Counted from the first letter of the stretch, positions 20,635-29,459 are shown. The stretch: DNA of 64,000 bases from CAISIP01 sp965278985 (GCA_965278985.1 OZ257131.1:4464001-4528000), one strand, 5' to 3'. Numbers and translations are program-made. Notes: generated by a model not told the origin, from the letters alone.

Positions 20635-21819
20635 ATGAGAGAAGCTGTCATCGTCTCCACCGCCCGCACCGGCATCGGCCGCGCCTACCGCGGATCGCTG
20701 AACAACACCAAGTCGCCCACCATGCTGGGCCATGTGATCGCGCAGGCCGTGCAGCGCGCGGGTGTGGAAGGCGCCGAGGTAGAGGACGTGGTCATCGGCA
20801 CCGTGCTCACCTCCGGCACCGCCGGCATGAACCTGGCGCGCAATGCCGCACTCGCCGCCGGCCTGCCGGTGACGGCCCCGGGCCAGACCATGGACCGCCA
20901 GTGCGCCTCGGGCCTGATGGCCATCGCCACGGCCGCCAAGCAGGTGATGGTGGATGGCATGCAGATCGTGGTGGCAGGCGGACACGAGAACATCACGGCC
21001 GAACAGAAGAATTATTTCGAGGGCGTGATGGCGGCCAAGGACGCCAACCTGGAGCGCCTGGCGCCCACCGCCTACATGCCGATGCTGATGACCGCCGAGT
21101 TCGTGGCCAAGAAGTACGCCATCAGCCGCGAATCACAGGACCGGTATTCGCTGCAGTCCCAACAGCGCACGGCGGCCGCCCAGCAGGCCGGCCGCTTCGA
21201 CCGCGAGATCGTGCCCTTCACCACCAGCATGGCCGTAGCCGACAAGGCCACCGGCGCCATCAGCTACCGCGAGGTGACGCTGACCAAGGACGAAGGCAAC
21301 CGTGCCGACACGGCGCTCGAAGGCCTGCAGGGCTTGAAGCCCGTGATCGAAGGCGGCGTGGTGACGGCCGGCAACGCCAGCCAGTTGTCCGATGGCGCCA
21401 GCGCCTGCGTGGTGATGGACGCCACCCTGGCCAGCCAGCGCGGGCTGAAGCCCCTGGGCATCTACCGCGGCATGGCGGTGGCGGGCTGCGCACCGGAGGA
21501 GATGGGCATCGGCCCGATCTACGCCGTGCCCAAGCTGCTCAAGCAGCATGGCCTGACCGTCCAGGATATCGGCCTGTGGGAGCTGAACGAGGCCTTCGCC
21601 TGCCAGGCACTGTATTGCCGCGACCAGCTGGGCATCGACCCCGAGATCTACAACGTCAACGGCGGCGGCATCTCCATCGGCCACCCCTACGGCATGACGG
21701 GTGCACGCCTGGTCGGCCATGCACTCATCGAAGGCCAGCGCCGCGGCGTGAAGTACGTGGTCGTCACCATGTGCGTGGGCGGTGGCATGGGCGCCGCAGG
21801 CCTCTTCGAAGTGGCGTGA
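20635..21819 (+). CDS. Acetyl-CoA acyltransferase (thiolase)
   Basis: A 394-residue degradative or biosynthetic thiolase with all catalytic elements: nucleophile Cys in DRQCASG (about residue 90), the His in IGHPYGMTGAR (near 348), and the second Cys in CVGGGMGAAG near the C-terminus (about 379). It cleaves a 3-ketoacyl-CoA with CoA, the final beta-oxidation step. This contrasts with the thiolase-fold protein at 1021, which lacks the last two residues. It follows the importer by 58 nt on the same strand. Confidence 0.93.
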   Translation: MREAVIVSTARTGIGRAYRGSLNNTKSPTMLGHVIAQAVQRAGVEGAEVEDVVIGTVLTSGTAGMNLARNAALAAGLPVTAPGQTMDRQCASGLMAIATAAKQVMVDGMQIVVAGGHENITAEQKNYFEGVMAAKDANLERLAPTAYMPMLMTAEFVAKKYAISRESQDRYSLQSQQRTAAAQQAGRFDREIVPFTTSMAVADKATGAISYREVTLTKDEGNRADTALEGLQGLKPVIEGGVVTAGNASQLSDGASACVVMDATLASQRGLKPLGIYRGMAVAGCAPEEMGIGPIYAVPKLLKQHGLTVQDIGLWELNEAFACQALYCRDQLGIDPEIYNVNGGGISIGHPYGMTGARLVGHALIEGQRRGVKYVVVTMCVGGGMGAAGLFEVA

Positions 21820-21837
21820 AAGGACGCGCCCCGTTAC

Positions 21838-21921
21838 GGACGCTCACTGCGTGTAGCGTCCTATACCCCCCACTGGGGGGCGCACCCGGTGGCCCGGCGA
21901 AGCCGGTTCCACGGGTGCACT
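21838..21921 (+). repeat. Structured intergenic repeat, copy 1
   Basis: This element has three successive hairpins. GGACGCT/AGCGTCC (21838-21844, 21855-21861) closes the loop CACTGCGTGT. CCCCCC-ACT-GGGGGG lies at 21866-21880. A longer imperfect hairpin has GCACCC and GGGTGC as outer arms and CCGGC-GAA-GCCGG at its tip. The same element occurs in reverse orientation at 45217-45302, where the first stem differs on both sides but still pairs. Confidence 0.8.
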
Positions 21922-21981
21922 CGATGGGATCACCTGCGTTTCATGCGATGTGGATGGCACGCAGCGACATGGAACACTGAG

Positions 21982-22785
21982 ATGCCTGGTTCAACAAAAT
22001 CCCCAGCCGGCCGCGTCGCGGGCAAGGTCGCTTTCGTCTCCGGCGCGGCCAGCGGCCTGGGTGACGCCATTGCCCGCGTGCTGGCGCGCGAAGGCGCCAC
22101 GGTGGTGCTGGCCGACGTCAACGACGACGCAGGCACCCGCGTGCTGCAGGAGATCGAGGCCCTGGGTGGCGAGGGCCTGTACCAGCACCTGGACGTGTCG
22201 CGCGAAGACGAGTGGGCCGGCGCCATGGCCACGGTAGGCCAGCGCTACGGCCGGCTGGACATCGCGGTCAATTGCGCGGGCCTGAACGTCAGCCGCTCCT
22301 TCCCCGCCGACACCACGCTGGAGGACTGGCGGCGTGTGATGGCCGTGAACCTGGACGGCGTCTTCCTGGGCACCAAGCATGCGCTGGCGCTGATGCGCAC
22401 GCGCACGCCGGCCACGGGCTCCATCATCAACATCTCGTCCGTGATGGGCCTGGTGGCCATCCCCGGCATCGGGCCCTACTGCGCCTCCAAGGGCGGTGTG
22501 CGCATGTACAGCAAATCGGTGGCGCTGTCCTGCGCGCAGGAAGGCCTGAAGGTGCGCGTCAACACCGTGCACCCCGGCTTCATCGACACGCCCTTGCTGC
22601 GCCAGGGCATGGCCCAGATGGGCTCGCCCGAGCAGGCCGCGAAGATCTACGACGCGCTGCAGCCCGTGGGCCACCTGGGTGAGCCGGACGACATCGCCTT
22701 TGGCGTGTTGTACCTCGCCTCCGACGAGTCGAAATTCGTCACCGGCGCAGAGCTGGTGATCGATGGCGGCTACACCGCGCGTTGA
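21982..22785 (+). CDS. SDR family oxidoreductase
   Basis: A 267-residue classical SDR. SGAASGLG (about residues 18-25) replaces the usual TGxxxGxG with Ser at the first position. NCAGLN (near 97), SSVMG with the catalytic Ser (near 152) and YCASK (Tyr near 165, Lys near 169) follow. C-terminal GAELVIDGGYTAR is typical. The start at 21982 gives a family-length protein; the open frame upstream runs through the structured repeat and is not credible. The ribosome-binding site is weak. Confidence 0.88.
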   Translation: MPGSTKSPAGRVAGKVAFVSGAASGLGDAIARVLAREGATVVLADVNDDAGTRVLQEIEALGGEGLYQHLDVSREDEWAGAMATVGQRYGRLDIAVNCAGLNVSRSFPADTTLEDWRRVMAVNLDGVFLGTKHALALMRTRTPATGSIINISSVMGLVAIPGIGPYCASKGGVRMYSKSVALSCAQEGLKVRVNTVHPGFIDTPLLRQGMAQMGSPEQAAKIYDALQPVGHLGEPDDIAFGVLYLASDESKFVTGAELVIDGGYTAR

Positions 22786-22824
22786 CACGCCGGTCTTGTT
22801 CCATCTTCAGGAAGATCCCCCACG

Positions 22825-23556
22825 ATGAACCGCTTTGACAACCAGGTGTTCCTGATCACGGGCGGCGCACGCGGCCTGGGTGCCGCGCAAGCCCACCGGC
22901 TCGTGGCCGAAGGCGCCCGCGTGGTGCTGGCCGACGTCCTGGCAGATGAAGGCCGCGCGCTGGCTGCGGCTCTGGGCCCGGCGGCGAGTTTCGTGGCGCT
23001 GGACGTGGGCGATGAGAACCAATGGACCGAGGCCGTGGCTGCGGCCGAACGCATCGGCCCACTGAACGGGCTGGTCAACAACGCGGGTGTGTTCAAGCCG
23101 CTGCCCATGGCGCAGACCGACACAGCGCTCTACAACTTCCACGTGCGGGTGAATCAGCTGGGCACCTACCTGGGCATGCGCGCCTGTGTGCCGGCCTTCG
23201 AGCGCAGCGGCGGTGGCGCCATCGTCAACCTCTCGTCCGCCGCGGGCCTCTTCGGTGTGCCCAATGCCGTGGCCTACACCGCCACCAAGTGGGCCGTGCG
23301 CGGCATGACCAAGGCGGCAGCGAAGGAACTGGGCGACCGCAACATCCGCGTCAACTCGGTGCACCCCGGCATGATCGACACCGAAATGCTGCGCGAGCGC
23401 GATGCGGCCGTGAACCTGGCCCACGTGCAAAACCAGCCCATCAAGCGCCTGGGCACCGCCGACGAGATCGCGGGCCTGGTGCTGTTCCTGCTCAGCGCGG
23501 AGGCGCGTTACATGACGGGGGCCGAGCTGGCGATGGATGGGGGGCGGACGTTGTAA
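22825..23556 (+). CDS. SDR family oxidoreductase
   Basis: A 243-residue classical SDR. TGGARGLG is at about residues 12-19, NNAGVF near 86, SSAAG near 136, and YTATK (Tyr near 151, Lys near 155). The C-terminus TGAELAMDGGRTL matches the family. AGGAAG precedes the start. It follows another SDR by 39 nt and closes the plus-strand catabolic block. The three SDRs in this block share only family motifs, so they probably act on different hydroxy or keto intermediates. Confidence 0.9.
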   Translation: MNRFDNQVFLITGGARGLGAAQAHRLVAEGARVVLADVLADEGRALAAALGPAASFVALDVGDENQWTEAVAAAERIGPLNGLVNNAGVFKPLPMAQTDTALYNFHVRVNQLGTYLGMRACVPAFERSGGGAIVNLSSAAGLFGVPNAVAYTATKWAVRGMTKAAAKELGDRNIRVNSVHPGMIDTEMLRERDAAVNLAHVQNQPIKRLGTADEIAGLVLFLLSAEARYMTGAELAMDGGRTL

Positions 23557-23778
23557 TTCTGTATTGCAGCTGCGATCCTTCTTAGGGACGCAGGACGCGC
23601 GAACGTGGCGCATGGGCAAGGCGGTGGGCAGTGGTTTGCGTTCTCCGGCCCACGCTCGCGGACCGGCGCAACAGCGCATCGCCTTGGCGGGCGCGAACAT
23701 CTTCCCGATCAGGCGGGCATGGTCACAGCCGCGACTGGGGCCTGCGCCCGCAAACCCCAGCCCACCACCTCTAGGGTG

Positions 23779-23820
23779 TTGGTTGGCAGTCCAACCAATA
23801 CCAACACCAATACCAGCACC
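23779..23820. repeat. Perfect hairpin plus short hexamer repeats
   Basis: TTGGTTGG (23779-23786) pairs with CCAACCAA (23791-23798) around CAGT. Five imperfect hexamers of the form A/C-x-x-x-CC run from 23791 to 23820. The 285-bp gap (23557-23841) between convergent genes has nothing else I can support; the hairpin may act as a terminator, although no T tract follows. Confidence 0.5.
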
Positions 23821-23841
23821 GGGCAGCGGGCACTGCTGCGG

Positions 23842-24918
23842 CTACTTATTCCCCTTCGCCGCCGCATGCGCCTCGAACAGCGGCCGCGGCGTCACGTTGT
23901 CGGCCTTGTTCTGCTCGGTAATGACGGCATTGAAACGACCGTCCACGTACGGCGCGATGTCCACCTTGCCCTTGAGCGCGCCGGTTTCGAACAGGCCGTC
24001 GGAGACCTGCTGGAACACCGTCACCAGATCCTTGTCCACGGGGTAGAAGGTGCCGAAGCCGGCCTCGTCCACGAGCTGCTTGCCTTGTGCGAAGGTCAGC
24101 CCCTGCTGCTGCACGTAGGTGGCGCGTATCCATTCGTCGGGGCTGCGCCGCGTCCAGTTGTTGAACTGCACCGCGCGGCGCAGGAAGTCGGCCACGGCTG
24201 CCGACTTGGCAGGGTTGTCCAGCGTGGCCTTGCGCACCAGCAGCACGCTCAGGCCCCAGTTGTGGCCCCGGCCGTCCCCGATGGCGGGGGGAGCGCCCAC
24301 CTTGAAGTATTGGCCTCCGAGCAGGATGGCGGCGTCCACCGAACGCGAGGCGAAGGTGGGTGCGACTTCGGCACCCGCGAGCTGCACGCCCTTGACGTCC
24401 TTGCCCAGCGTGAGCCCGCCCTCGTGCAGGATGCTGGCCAGCACCATGTGGCGGCCCGTGCCGGGCGGGTAGGCGACAGTGCGGCCGCGCAGGTCGGCCA
24501 CGGCCTTGATGCCGCTGTTGGGCTGCACCGCGAGGTAGTAATTGGCCGGGCTGCCGGGGTTGGCGTACAGGCCCACGGCCACCAGGTCCTTGACGCCGTT
24601 GGAGACGGCGATGGGCAGCGGTGCCTCGCCGATGTAGCCGATGTCCACACCGCCGGAGATCAGCGCCTCCAGCACGGCGGGGCCGCCGTTGAAGTTCGCG
24701 AAGCTCACCTGGTAGGGCGCGCCCTTGTCCACGCCCGCGAGCTTCCAGGGGATGGAGGCCTGGCTGCTCTGCTCGGCCACGACCAGCTTGGTGCCTGCAG
24801 GCACGGCCTTGGCCAGTTGGTCTGCGTAAGGCGTGTTTTGCGCATGCGCGCCGAAGGCGAGAAAACCCGCAGCCAGGCCCACCAGGGTGCGGCGCGGGAG
24901 AGAAAAAGAAGTCTGCAT
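23842..24918 (-). CDS. ABC transporter substrate-binding protein, sulfonate/nitrate/taurine type
   Basis: A 358-residue periplasmic protein of the SsuA/TauA/NMT1 superfamily. The signal peptide (about residues 1-26) ends at AHAQN and has a twin-arginine-like RR near its start. The mature part shows LEALISGGVDIGYIGEAPLP (about residues 80-99) and DLRGRTVAYPPGTGRH (about 138-153), typical of the family. The frame extends upstream, but the ATG at 24918 starts the signal peptide. It is the last gene of a minus-strand operon of dioxygenase, permease, ATPase and binding protein. Ligand unknown, probably an organosulfur anion. Confidence 0.88.
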   Translation of the reverse strand: MQTSFSLPRRTLVGLAAGFLAFGAHAQNTPYADQLAKAVPAGTKLVVAEQSSQASIPWKLAGVDKGAPYQVSFANFNGGPAVLEALISGGVDIGYIGEAPLPIAVSNGVKDLVAVGLYANPGSPANYYLAVQPNSGIKAVADLRGRTVAYPPGTGRHMVLASILHEGGLTLGKDVKGVQLAGAEVAPTFASRSVDAAILLGGQYFKVGAPPAIGDGRGHNWGLSVLLVRKATLDNPAKSAAVADFLRRAVQFNNWTRRSPDEWIRATYVQQQGLTFAQGKQLVDEAGFGTFYPVDKDLVTVFQQVSDGLFETGALKGKVDIAPYVDGRFNAVITEQNKADNVTPRPLFEAHAAAKGNK

Positions 24919-24998
24919 GGCGTATCCAGTCGATCGTGGTCGGTAGTTCGGAAAAAGAGAGTGCGCCGGCCCGCTTGTGCGCGGGGCCAGGCAAGGGA

Positions 24999-25754
24999 TC
25001 AGTCGGGCTCCACACCCAACTCGGACAACAGCCGCGCACGCAACTGCGCAAAGCCTGGATCCGCGCGGTGCCGCGGCTCTGGCAGGCCCACTTCCTCGGT
25101 GAGCGAGATGCACCCGTCCTTGAGCACCAGCACGCGGTCCGCCAGCAAGATGGCCTCGTCCACGTCGTGCGTGACCAGCAGCACGGCGGGGCGGTGCTTG
25201 CGGTACAGCGCGCGCAGCAGCGCGTGCATGCGGATACGTGTGAGGGCATCGAGCGCACCGAAGGGCTCATCGAGCAGCAGCAGCTGGGGTTCACGCACCA
25301 GCGCACGCGCCAGCGCCGTGCGCTGCGCCTCCCCGCCTGAGAGCGTGCGCGGCCAGGCGTCGGCGTGTTTCTCCAGCCCCACCTCGGCCAATGCGGCCAG
25401 GCCCTTGGCGATGTTGGCCTGGGTGTGTGGCAGGCCCAGGATCACGTTGCGCAGCACCGGCAGCCAGGGCATGAGGCGCGGGTCCTGGAACACCACGGCG
25501 CGACGGCGTGGCACACGCACCTCGCCGCTGGCGTCTGCGTCCAGCGCGCCCAGCACCCGCAGGAAGGTGCTCTTGCCCGAGCCGCTGCGGCCCAGCAAGG
25601 CCACGAACTCGCCGGGCCGCAGCTCCAGGGTGAAGTCCTGCAGCACGGCACGTTCGCCGAAGGACTTGCCCACACCATAGGCCGCCACGGCCAGGCCTTG
25701 CGCCGCGCGCTGCGGCGGGGCGGAATGCAAAACTTCAAGCGCCATCGAATGCAC
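24999..25754 (-). CDS. ABC transporter ATPase, SsuB/TauB type
   Basis: A 251-residue ATPase. Walker A GRSGSGKST is near residue 55, a short Q-loop region VFQDPRLMPW near 89, the signature LSGGEAQRTALARAL near 138, and Walker B LLLLDEPFGALD near 158. The H-loop THDVDEA follows. This pattern is that of the nitrate/sulfonate/taurine importers. The start overlaps the permease end by 20 nt, indicating coupled translation. Confidence 0.92.
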   Translation of the reverse strand: MHSMALEVLHSAPPQRAAQGLAVAAYGVGKSFGERAVLQDFTLELRPGEFVALLGRSGSGKSTFLRVLGALDADASGEVRVPRRRAVVFQDPRLMPWLPVLRNVILGLPHTQANIAKGLAALAEVGLEKHADAWPRTLSGGEAQRTALARALVREPQLLLLDEPFGALDALTRIRMHALLRALYRKHRPAVLLVTHDVDEAILLADRVLVLKDGCISLTEEVGLPEPRHRADPGFAQLRARLLSELGVEPD

Positions 25755-26676
25755 GCCGCCAGGTCAACAGGCGGGCCTCCAGGAAACGGACGAAGGACAG
25801 CGACGCGAGTCCCAGTGCGGCATACACGGCCAGCAGAACGAAGATCACGTCGATGCGGAAATACTCGCGCGCATCGCTCATCAGCCGGCCCAGTCCCACG
25901 GGCGCGTTGATGGTCTCGGCAAAGATCAGTGACAGCCACGCCCCGGTCAGCGCCAGGCGCAGACCCACCAGGAAGCCCGGCAGCGCGCCCGGCAGGATCA
26001 CCGAGGTGATCAGCTCGCGCTGTCCCACGCCGAAGGTGCGCGCGGCTTCCACCAGGCCTGCATCGACGTTGCGGATCGCGCTGTAGGTGTTGATGTAGAT
26101 CGCCACCAGCACGCTGAGCGTGATCAGCGCCACCTTGGGCTCCTCGCCAATGCCGAACCAGGCGATCAGCACCGGCAGCAACGCGAAGTTGGGCACCGCG
26201 CGCAGCACCTCCATGTTGGCGTCCACCACGTTCTCACCCCAGCGCGACAGGCCCGAGACGATGGCGCCCGACAGGCCGATGAACAGGCCGAGGCCCAGGC
26301 CCTGCAACACGCGCAGCAGCGAGGCCCACATATGCGCCTGCAGCTCCTGCGAGGCCAGCAGGCCCCAAGCCGTCTGCAGCACCGTCTGCGGGCTGGGTGT
26401 GGTGCGCGGGTCGAAGACCTGCAGCGACGACAGCAGTTGCCACAGCGCAATCAGCAGCACCGGCCCCAGCAGGCGTTGCACCGCACGCGGGATACGCGGC
26501 GCGGTAACGGTGGCCGGCCCGTCTAGGCGCGGGTCCACGAGGTCATGCTCCGTGGGCACGAGGGCAGCCAGCGGCGCGGACGAGAAGGTGGCAGTCGTTG
26601 CCACCTCGTCGTCGCCATCACGCTCGGCCAGCGGCGGGCCCGGCCGGCCGAAGCGCAGGGAAGCGGTCGAAGACAT
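25735..26676 (-). CDS. ABC transporter permease, SsuC/TauC type
   Basis: A 313-residue inner-membrane permease with about six membrane segments after an unusually long polar N-terminus of roughly 65 residues. The EAA-type loop (VEAARTFGVGQRELITSVILPGAL in part, near residue 207) contacts the ATPase. It sits between the dioxygenase gene (12 nt gap) and the ATPase gene. The long N-terminal tail, rich in acidic residues, is unusual; a shorter start is possible but none is better supported. Confidence 0.9.
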   Translation of the reverse strand: MSSTASLRFGRPGPPLAERDGDDEVATTATFSSAPLAALVPTEHDLVDPRLDGPATVTAPRIPRAVQRLLGPVLLIALWQLLSSLQVFDPRTTPSPQTVLQTAWGLLASQELQAHMWASLLRVLQGLGLGLFIGLSGAIVSGLSRWGENVVDANMEVLRAVPNFALLPVLIAWFGIGEEPKVALITLSVLVAIYINTYSAIRNVDAGLVEAARTFGVGQRELITSVILPGALPGFLVGLRLALTGAWLSLIFAETINAPVGLGRLMSDAREYFRIDVIFVLLAVYAALGLASLSFVRFLEARLLTWRRAFDGA

Positions 26677-26688
26677 CGGTGCTCCTGC

Positions 26689-27681
26689 TCAGGCGCCCTT
26701 GAAGGGCGCGCCCTCCAGGGCCTCGGAACGCTGGCCATCCACACCCACGGGGATATCGCCCTCGATGGTGATGCGGTGCAGGACGCGGTCGTGCCCCAGG
26801 TGTTCGAAGTCGCGCGGCGCCAGGTGCAACACAGCGCGGTTGTCCCAGAAAGCGACGCTGCCCGGCTCCCAGCGAAAGCGCACCGTGTATTCGGGGATCT
26901 GGATCTGCTCGAACAGCAGGTCCAGGATATGGCGGCTCTCGCGCGGCGAGAAGCCTACGATCTGCTTGGTGAAGCTGGGGTTCACGTAGAGCACACGCTC
27001 ACCACTCTCCGGATGCACGCGCACCACGGGGTGGATGGACGCCAACGGGTTGCTGCGCACCAGCTCGCCGATCTTCTCGCGGCTGCGCTCGGCGCCCACG
27101 CTGGAGCCGAAGCGGTGCTCGGCGCGCAGGCCATCGATGAACTTGCGCAGAGGCTCGGGCAACCCTTCGTAGGCCACGGCCACGTTCGCGAACTGCGTAT
27201 CGCCCCCATACGGCGGCACACTCTCCGCACGCAGGATCGAATAGGCCGGCGGGTTGATCAGCGGTGTTACGTCCGCATGCCAGCCGGGGCCGTTGGCGCC
27301 CACCTGCTTGCGGTACTGCTCACCGTAACGCTTGTTGTAGGCCTTGGGCGATACCGTGTGGATCTCGGGGAAGCCGGCAGGCGCCACGTCGCCTTCATAG
27401 GGATGGCCCGGAGTCACGGGCCCGAACTGGCGGCCGAAGGCGATCTGCGCGGCATGGTCCAGCACCTGGTTGCGGAAGAACACCACCTTCCACTTCAGCA
27501 GCGCGGCCTTGATGGCCTGGAAGTGCGCGGCGGGCAAGGGGCGGGACAGGTCCACGCCGTGGATCTCCGCGCCGGTCCAGCCCGACTGGGGCAGCACCTG
27601 CACCTCGTTGTGGGTGGGAAGCTCGCGCAGGTCGGTGGCGAGTGGCGGCGTATGGATGGGACGGTCGAGAACAGCGGACAT
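26689..27681 (-). CDS. TauD-family Fe(II)/2-oxoglutarate dioxygenase
   Basis: A 330-residue dioxygenase of the TauD/TfdA family. The iron-binding HxD is in GWHADVT (near residue 132), with the distal His in VLHRITIEGD (near 305) and the 2-oxoglutarate Arg following. TauD and alkylsulfatase relatives hydroxylate the carbon bearing a sulfonate or sulfate, releasing sulfite or sulfate. The ABC genes downstream support sulfur-source scavenging. The start at 27681 has AAGGAG. Other TauD-family substrates such as phenoxy acids cannot be excluded. Confidence 0.9.
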   Translation of the reverse strand: MSAVLDRPIHTPPLATDLRELPTHNEVQVLPQSGWTGAEIHGVDLSRPLPAAHFQAIKAALLKWKVVFFRNQVLDHAAQIAFGRQFGPVTPGHPYEGDVAPAGFPEIHTVSPKAYNKRYGEQYRKQVGANGPGWHADVTPLINPPAYSILRAESVPPYGGDTQFANVAVAYEGLPEPLRKFIDGLRAEHRFGSSVGAERSREKIGELVRSNPLASIHPVVRVHPESGERVLYVNPSFTKQIVGFSPRESRHILDLLFEQIQIPEYTVRFRWEPGSVAFWDNRAVLHLAPRDFEHLGHDRVLHRITIEGDIPVGVDGQRSEALEGAPFKGA

Positions 27682-27747
27682 GGAAGGCTCCTTGCAATGG
27701 GATGGAGCCTCGAAGGTATGCCTGCGTGCCACGAATCACAACGACGG

Positions 27748-27773
27748 ATTCCGCATGAGGACATGCGGGGAAT
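27748..27773 (-). terminator. Hairpin between serine hydrolase and dioxygenase genes
   Basis: ATTCCGCATG (27748-27757) pairs with the segment 27762-27773, which reads CATGCGGGGAAT, leaving a two-base bulge. It lies 71 nt beyond the serine hydrolase stop and 67 nt upstream of the dioxygenase start. It could end one transcript or act as an operator. No T tract is present on the minus strand. Confidence 0.35.
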
Positions 27774-27843
27774 CGTGGGCACAGGGATTGTGCGAACGTG
27801 CTGCTCGGCCTTGGCCGCAGCCATGGCGGCAGACCCAGCACGA

Positions 27844-28932
27844 TCAGCTGCTGATTGCCACGATCCGTGCCACGACAGCCATCACGGCGTTGTTCTGCGC
27901 GATAAGTTCACGTGGCGATGGGCTGGTCGCTGTGGTCGTCACCGCAAGCCTGAGCGAAGGGACCATGAGTGCGAACTGCGCGCCATAGCCCCAAGCCCAG
28001 AACACGGGATGGCCGCTCAACTCGCCCGTGAACCACAGATAGCCGTAACGGGTGGTGCGCATGGGCGCCACGCCCCACGTGGTGGCGGCGCGGGACTGCG
28101 TGCTGTCCCTGACCCACTGCGTGGGCACTACCTGCCTGTCGCCCCACCGCCCATCGTTGGCCATGGTCCAGGCGATCTTCGCAAGATCCCGTGCACGCAT
28201 GCGCAGGCCTCGGTAGCTCATGACGTTGCCAGCCTTGTCGCGCATCCCCGCGATCTCCTGGATGCCCAGGGGGCCGAACAGTTCACGTTGCGCGAACTGG
28301 TCCACGGGCAGGCCGCAGGCCTGTACCAGGATGGGCGAGAGCAGCGAAATCGCGGCGTCGTTGTACACCCACCGCCCGACCTGCTGGGGATCGACCGGAA
28401 GCCCGAGCACGTAGGCCACGGGGTCTTCCGCCCTGTCCAGCGCCTGCATGCCGGTCTGGAAATCGTAGACCAGCCCCGATGTGCCGGTGAGGATCTGTTC
28501 GAGCGTGATGGCCAGCGCGGGTGCGCCAGGTGCCTTGGCTGCTGCTACGGGGAGGAGCGTCGCCACCGTGTCCGAGAGGCTGCGGATCCTGCCTTGCTGG
28601 AGCGCCATGCCGACGAGCATGGAGGCAACACTTTTCGTGACGGAGTTGACCCCTTGCAGGTGGGACAGCTTCGCACCACCGTAATACTGCTCTCCCACCA
28701 GAGCGCCATTCTTGACGACCAGAACACTGCGCAGGGCTGGCACGGACCGGGCATCGTCCAGGATCTTTTGCACAGCCGCGATGTCGATTCCGGCCTCGCC
28801 CTTGGGTTTTGGCCAATCCTCCGAGGGCTGGTCTGCGGCACTGGAGATGCTTGGCGACAACGTACCCGCCGCAAGCGCCAGGCCGCCAGCCACAAAGTTG
28901 CGGCGTGATGTTGTGTCTCCCTGCATGGTCAT
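27844..28932 (-). CDS. Exported serine hydrolase, class C beta-lactamase family
   Basis: A 362-residue protein. SRRNFV with a following hydrophobic stretch ending near SSA (about residue 32) is a Tat-like signal, so export folded is likely. The SxxK motif SVTK (near residue 96) gives the nucleophile. YND near 209 corresponds to the YxN element. The family includes esterases, D-aminopeptidases and 6-aminohexanoate-dimer hydrolases; the substrate cannot be read. Two ATGs close together (first and third codons) are equally possible starts. Confidence 0.87.
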   Translation of the reverse strand: MTMQGDTTSRRNFVAGGLALAAGTLSPSISSAADQPSEDWPKPKGEAGIDIAAVQKILDDARSVPALRSVLVVKNGALVGEQYYGGAKLSHLQGVNSVTKSVASMLVGMALQQGRIRSLSDTVATLLPVAAAKAPGAPALAITLEQILTGTSGLVYDFQTGMQALDRAEDPVAYVLGLPVDPQQVGRWVYNDAAISLLSPILVQACGLPVDQFAQRELFGPLGIQEIAGMRDKAGNVMSYRGLRMRARDLAKIAWTMANDGRWGDRQVVPTQWVRDSTQSRAATTWGVAPMRTTRYGYLWFTGELSGHPVFWAWGYGAQFALMVPSLRLAVTTTATSPSPRELIAQNNAVMAVVARIVAISS

Positions 28933-29028
28933 CCCTTCAAGAATGCGCTTCAGCGCCAGCCCAGGGTGTTCTGCACGGCGAGGCGACCGCGTACAGCCAT
29001 CCCGGTTCCTCGGCAGTGCGGCACATCG

Positions 29029-29379
29029 TCATGCCGCGTTGACGAACCACACCTTCGCGATACCCGCCTGCGTGACCTCGTAGATGGCAGCGACCTCCGA
29101 GGCCGTGGGCTGCACGCCGGTGACCCGTTCATGGTCGATGACCTTGTTGCCGAAGACCATGCGGTTCACCAGCTCCGCATGCAGATCGGGCAGGTTGAAG
29201 CGGTGGGCGGCATAGTGCGCGGCGAAGGCGGCCTTGCCCTGCAGCACCGGCTCGGTGGACGGCAGGCGGTACACCACCACATCGTCGGCGTACTCGCGCA
29301 CGAAGCGCTCCAGGTCACGGGCGTTGTAGGCGTCGAGCTGGCGTTGGGCGAAGCCGGCGGGGTCGAAGGTGTCTGGCAT
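29029..29379 (-). CDS. NTF2-like (SnoaL/steroid isomerase-like) protein
   Basis: A 116-residue protein with the usual opening QRQLDAYNARDLERFVREYADDV (in part residues 12-34), GKAAFAAHYAA and a C-terminal strand VWFVNAA. The single-domain cone fold is common; catalytic activity is uncertain. GGAG precedes the start at 29379, and the open frame upstream overlaps the LuxR gene and is not used. It follows the LuxR gene by 80 nt on the same strand. Confidence 0.8.
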   Translation of the reverse strand: MPDTFDPAGFAQRQLDAYNARDLERFVREYADDVVVYRLPSTEPVLQGKAAFAAHYAAHRFNLPDLHAELVNRMVFGNKVIDHERVTGVQPTASEVAAIYEVTQAGIAKVWFVNAA

Positions 29380-29459
29380 CGGGGCTCCTGGATGGCGTGG
29401 CCTGCACTGTAGTGCCCATGCCGATCGCCTCACCCACCGCCGCGCCGCCGCAGGCACCT

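Noticed and set aside
21842..21925. Possible N-terminal extension of the SDR at 21982 through the structured repeat
   Set aside because: It would translate a hairpin element and lengthen the protein beyond the family N-terminus.
23605..25680. A long plus-strand frame across the ABC binding protein and ATPase genes
   Set aside because: The opposite strand encodes clear ABC proteins with Walker motifs; this frame has no motif.
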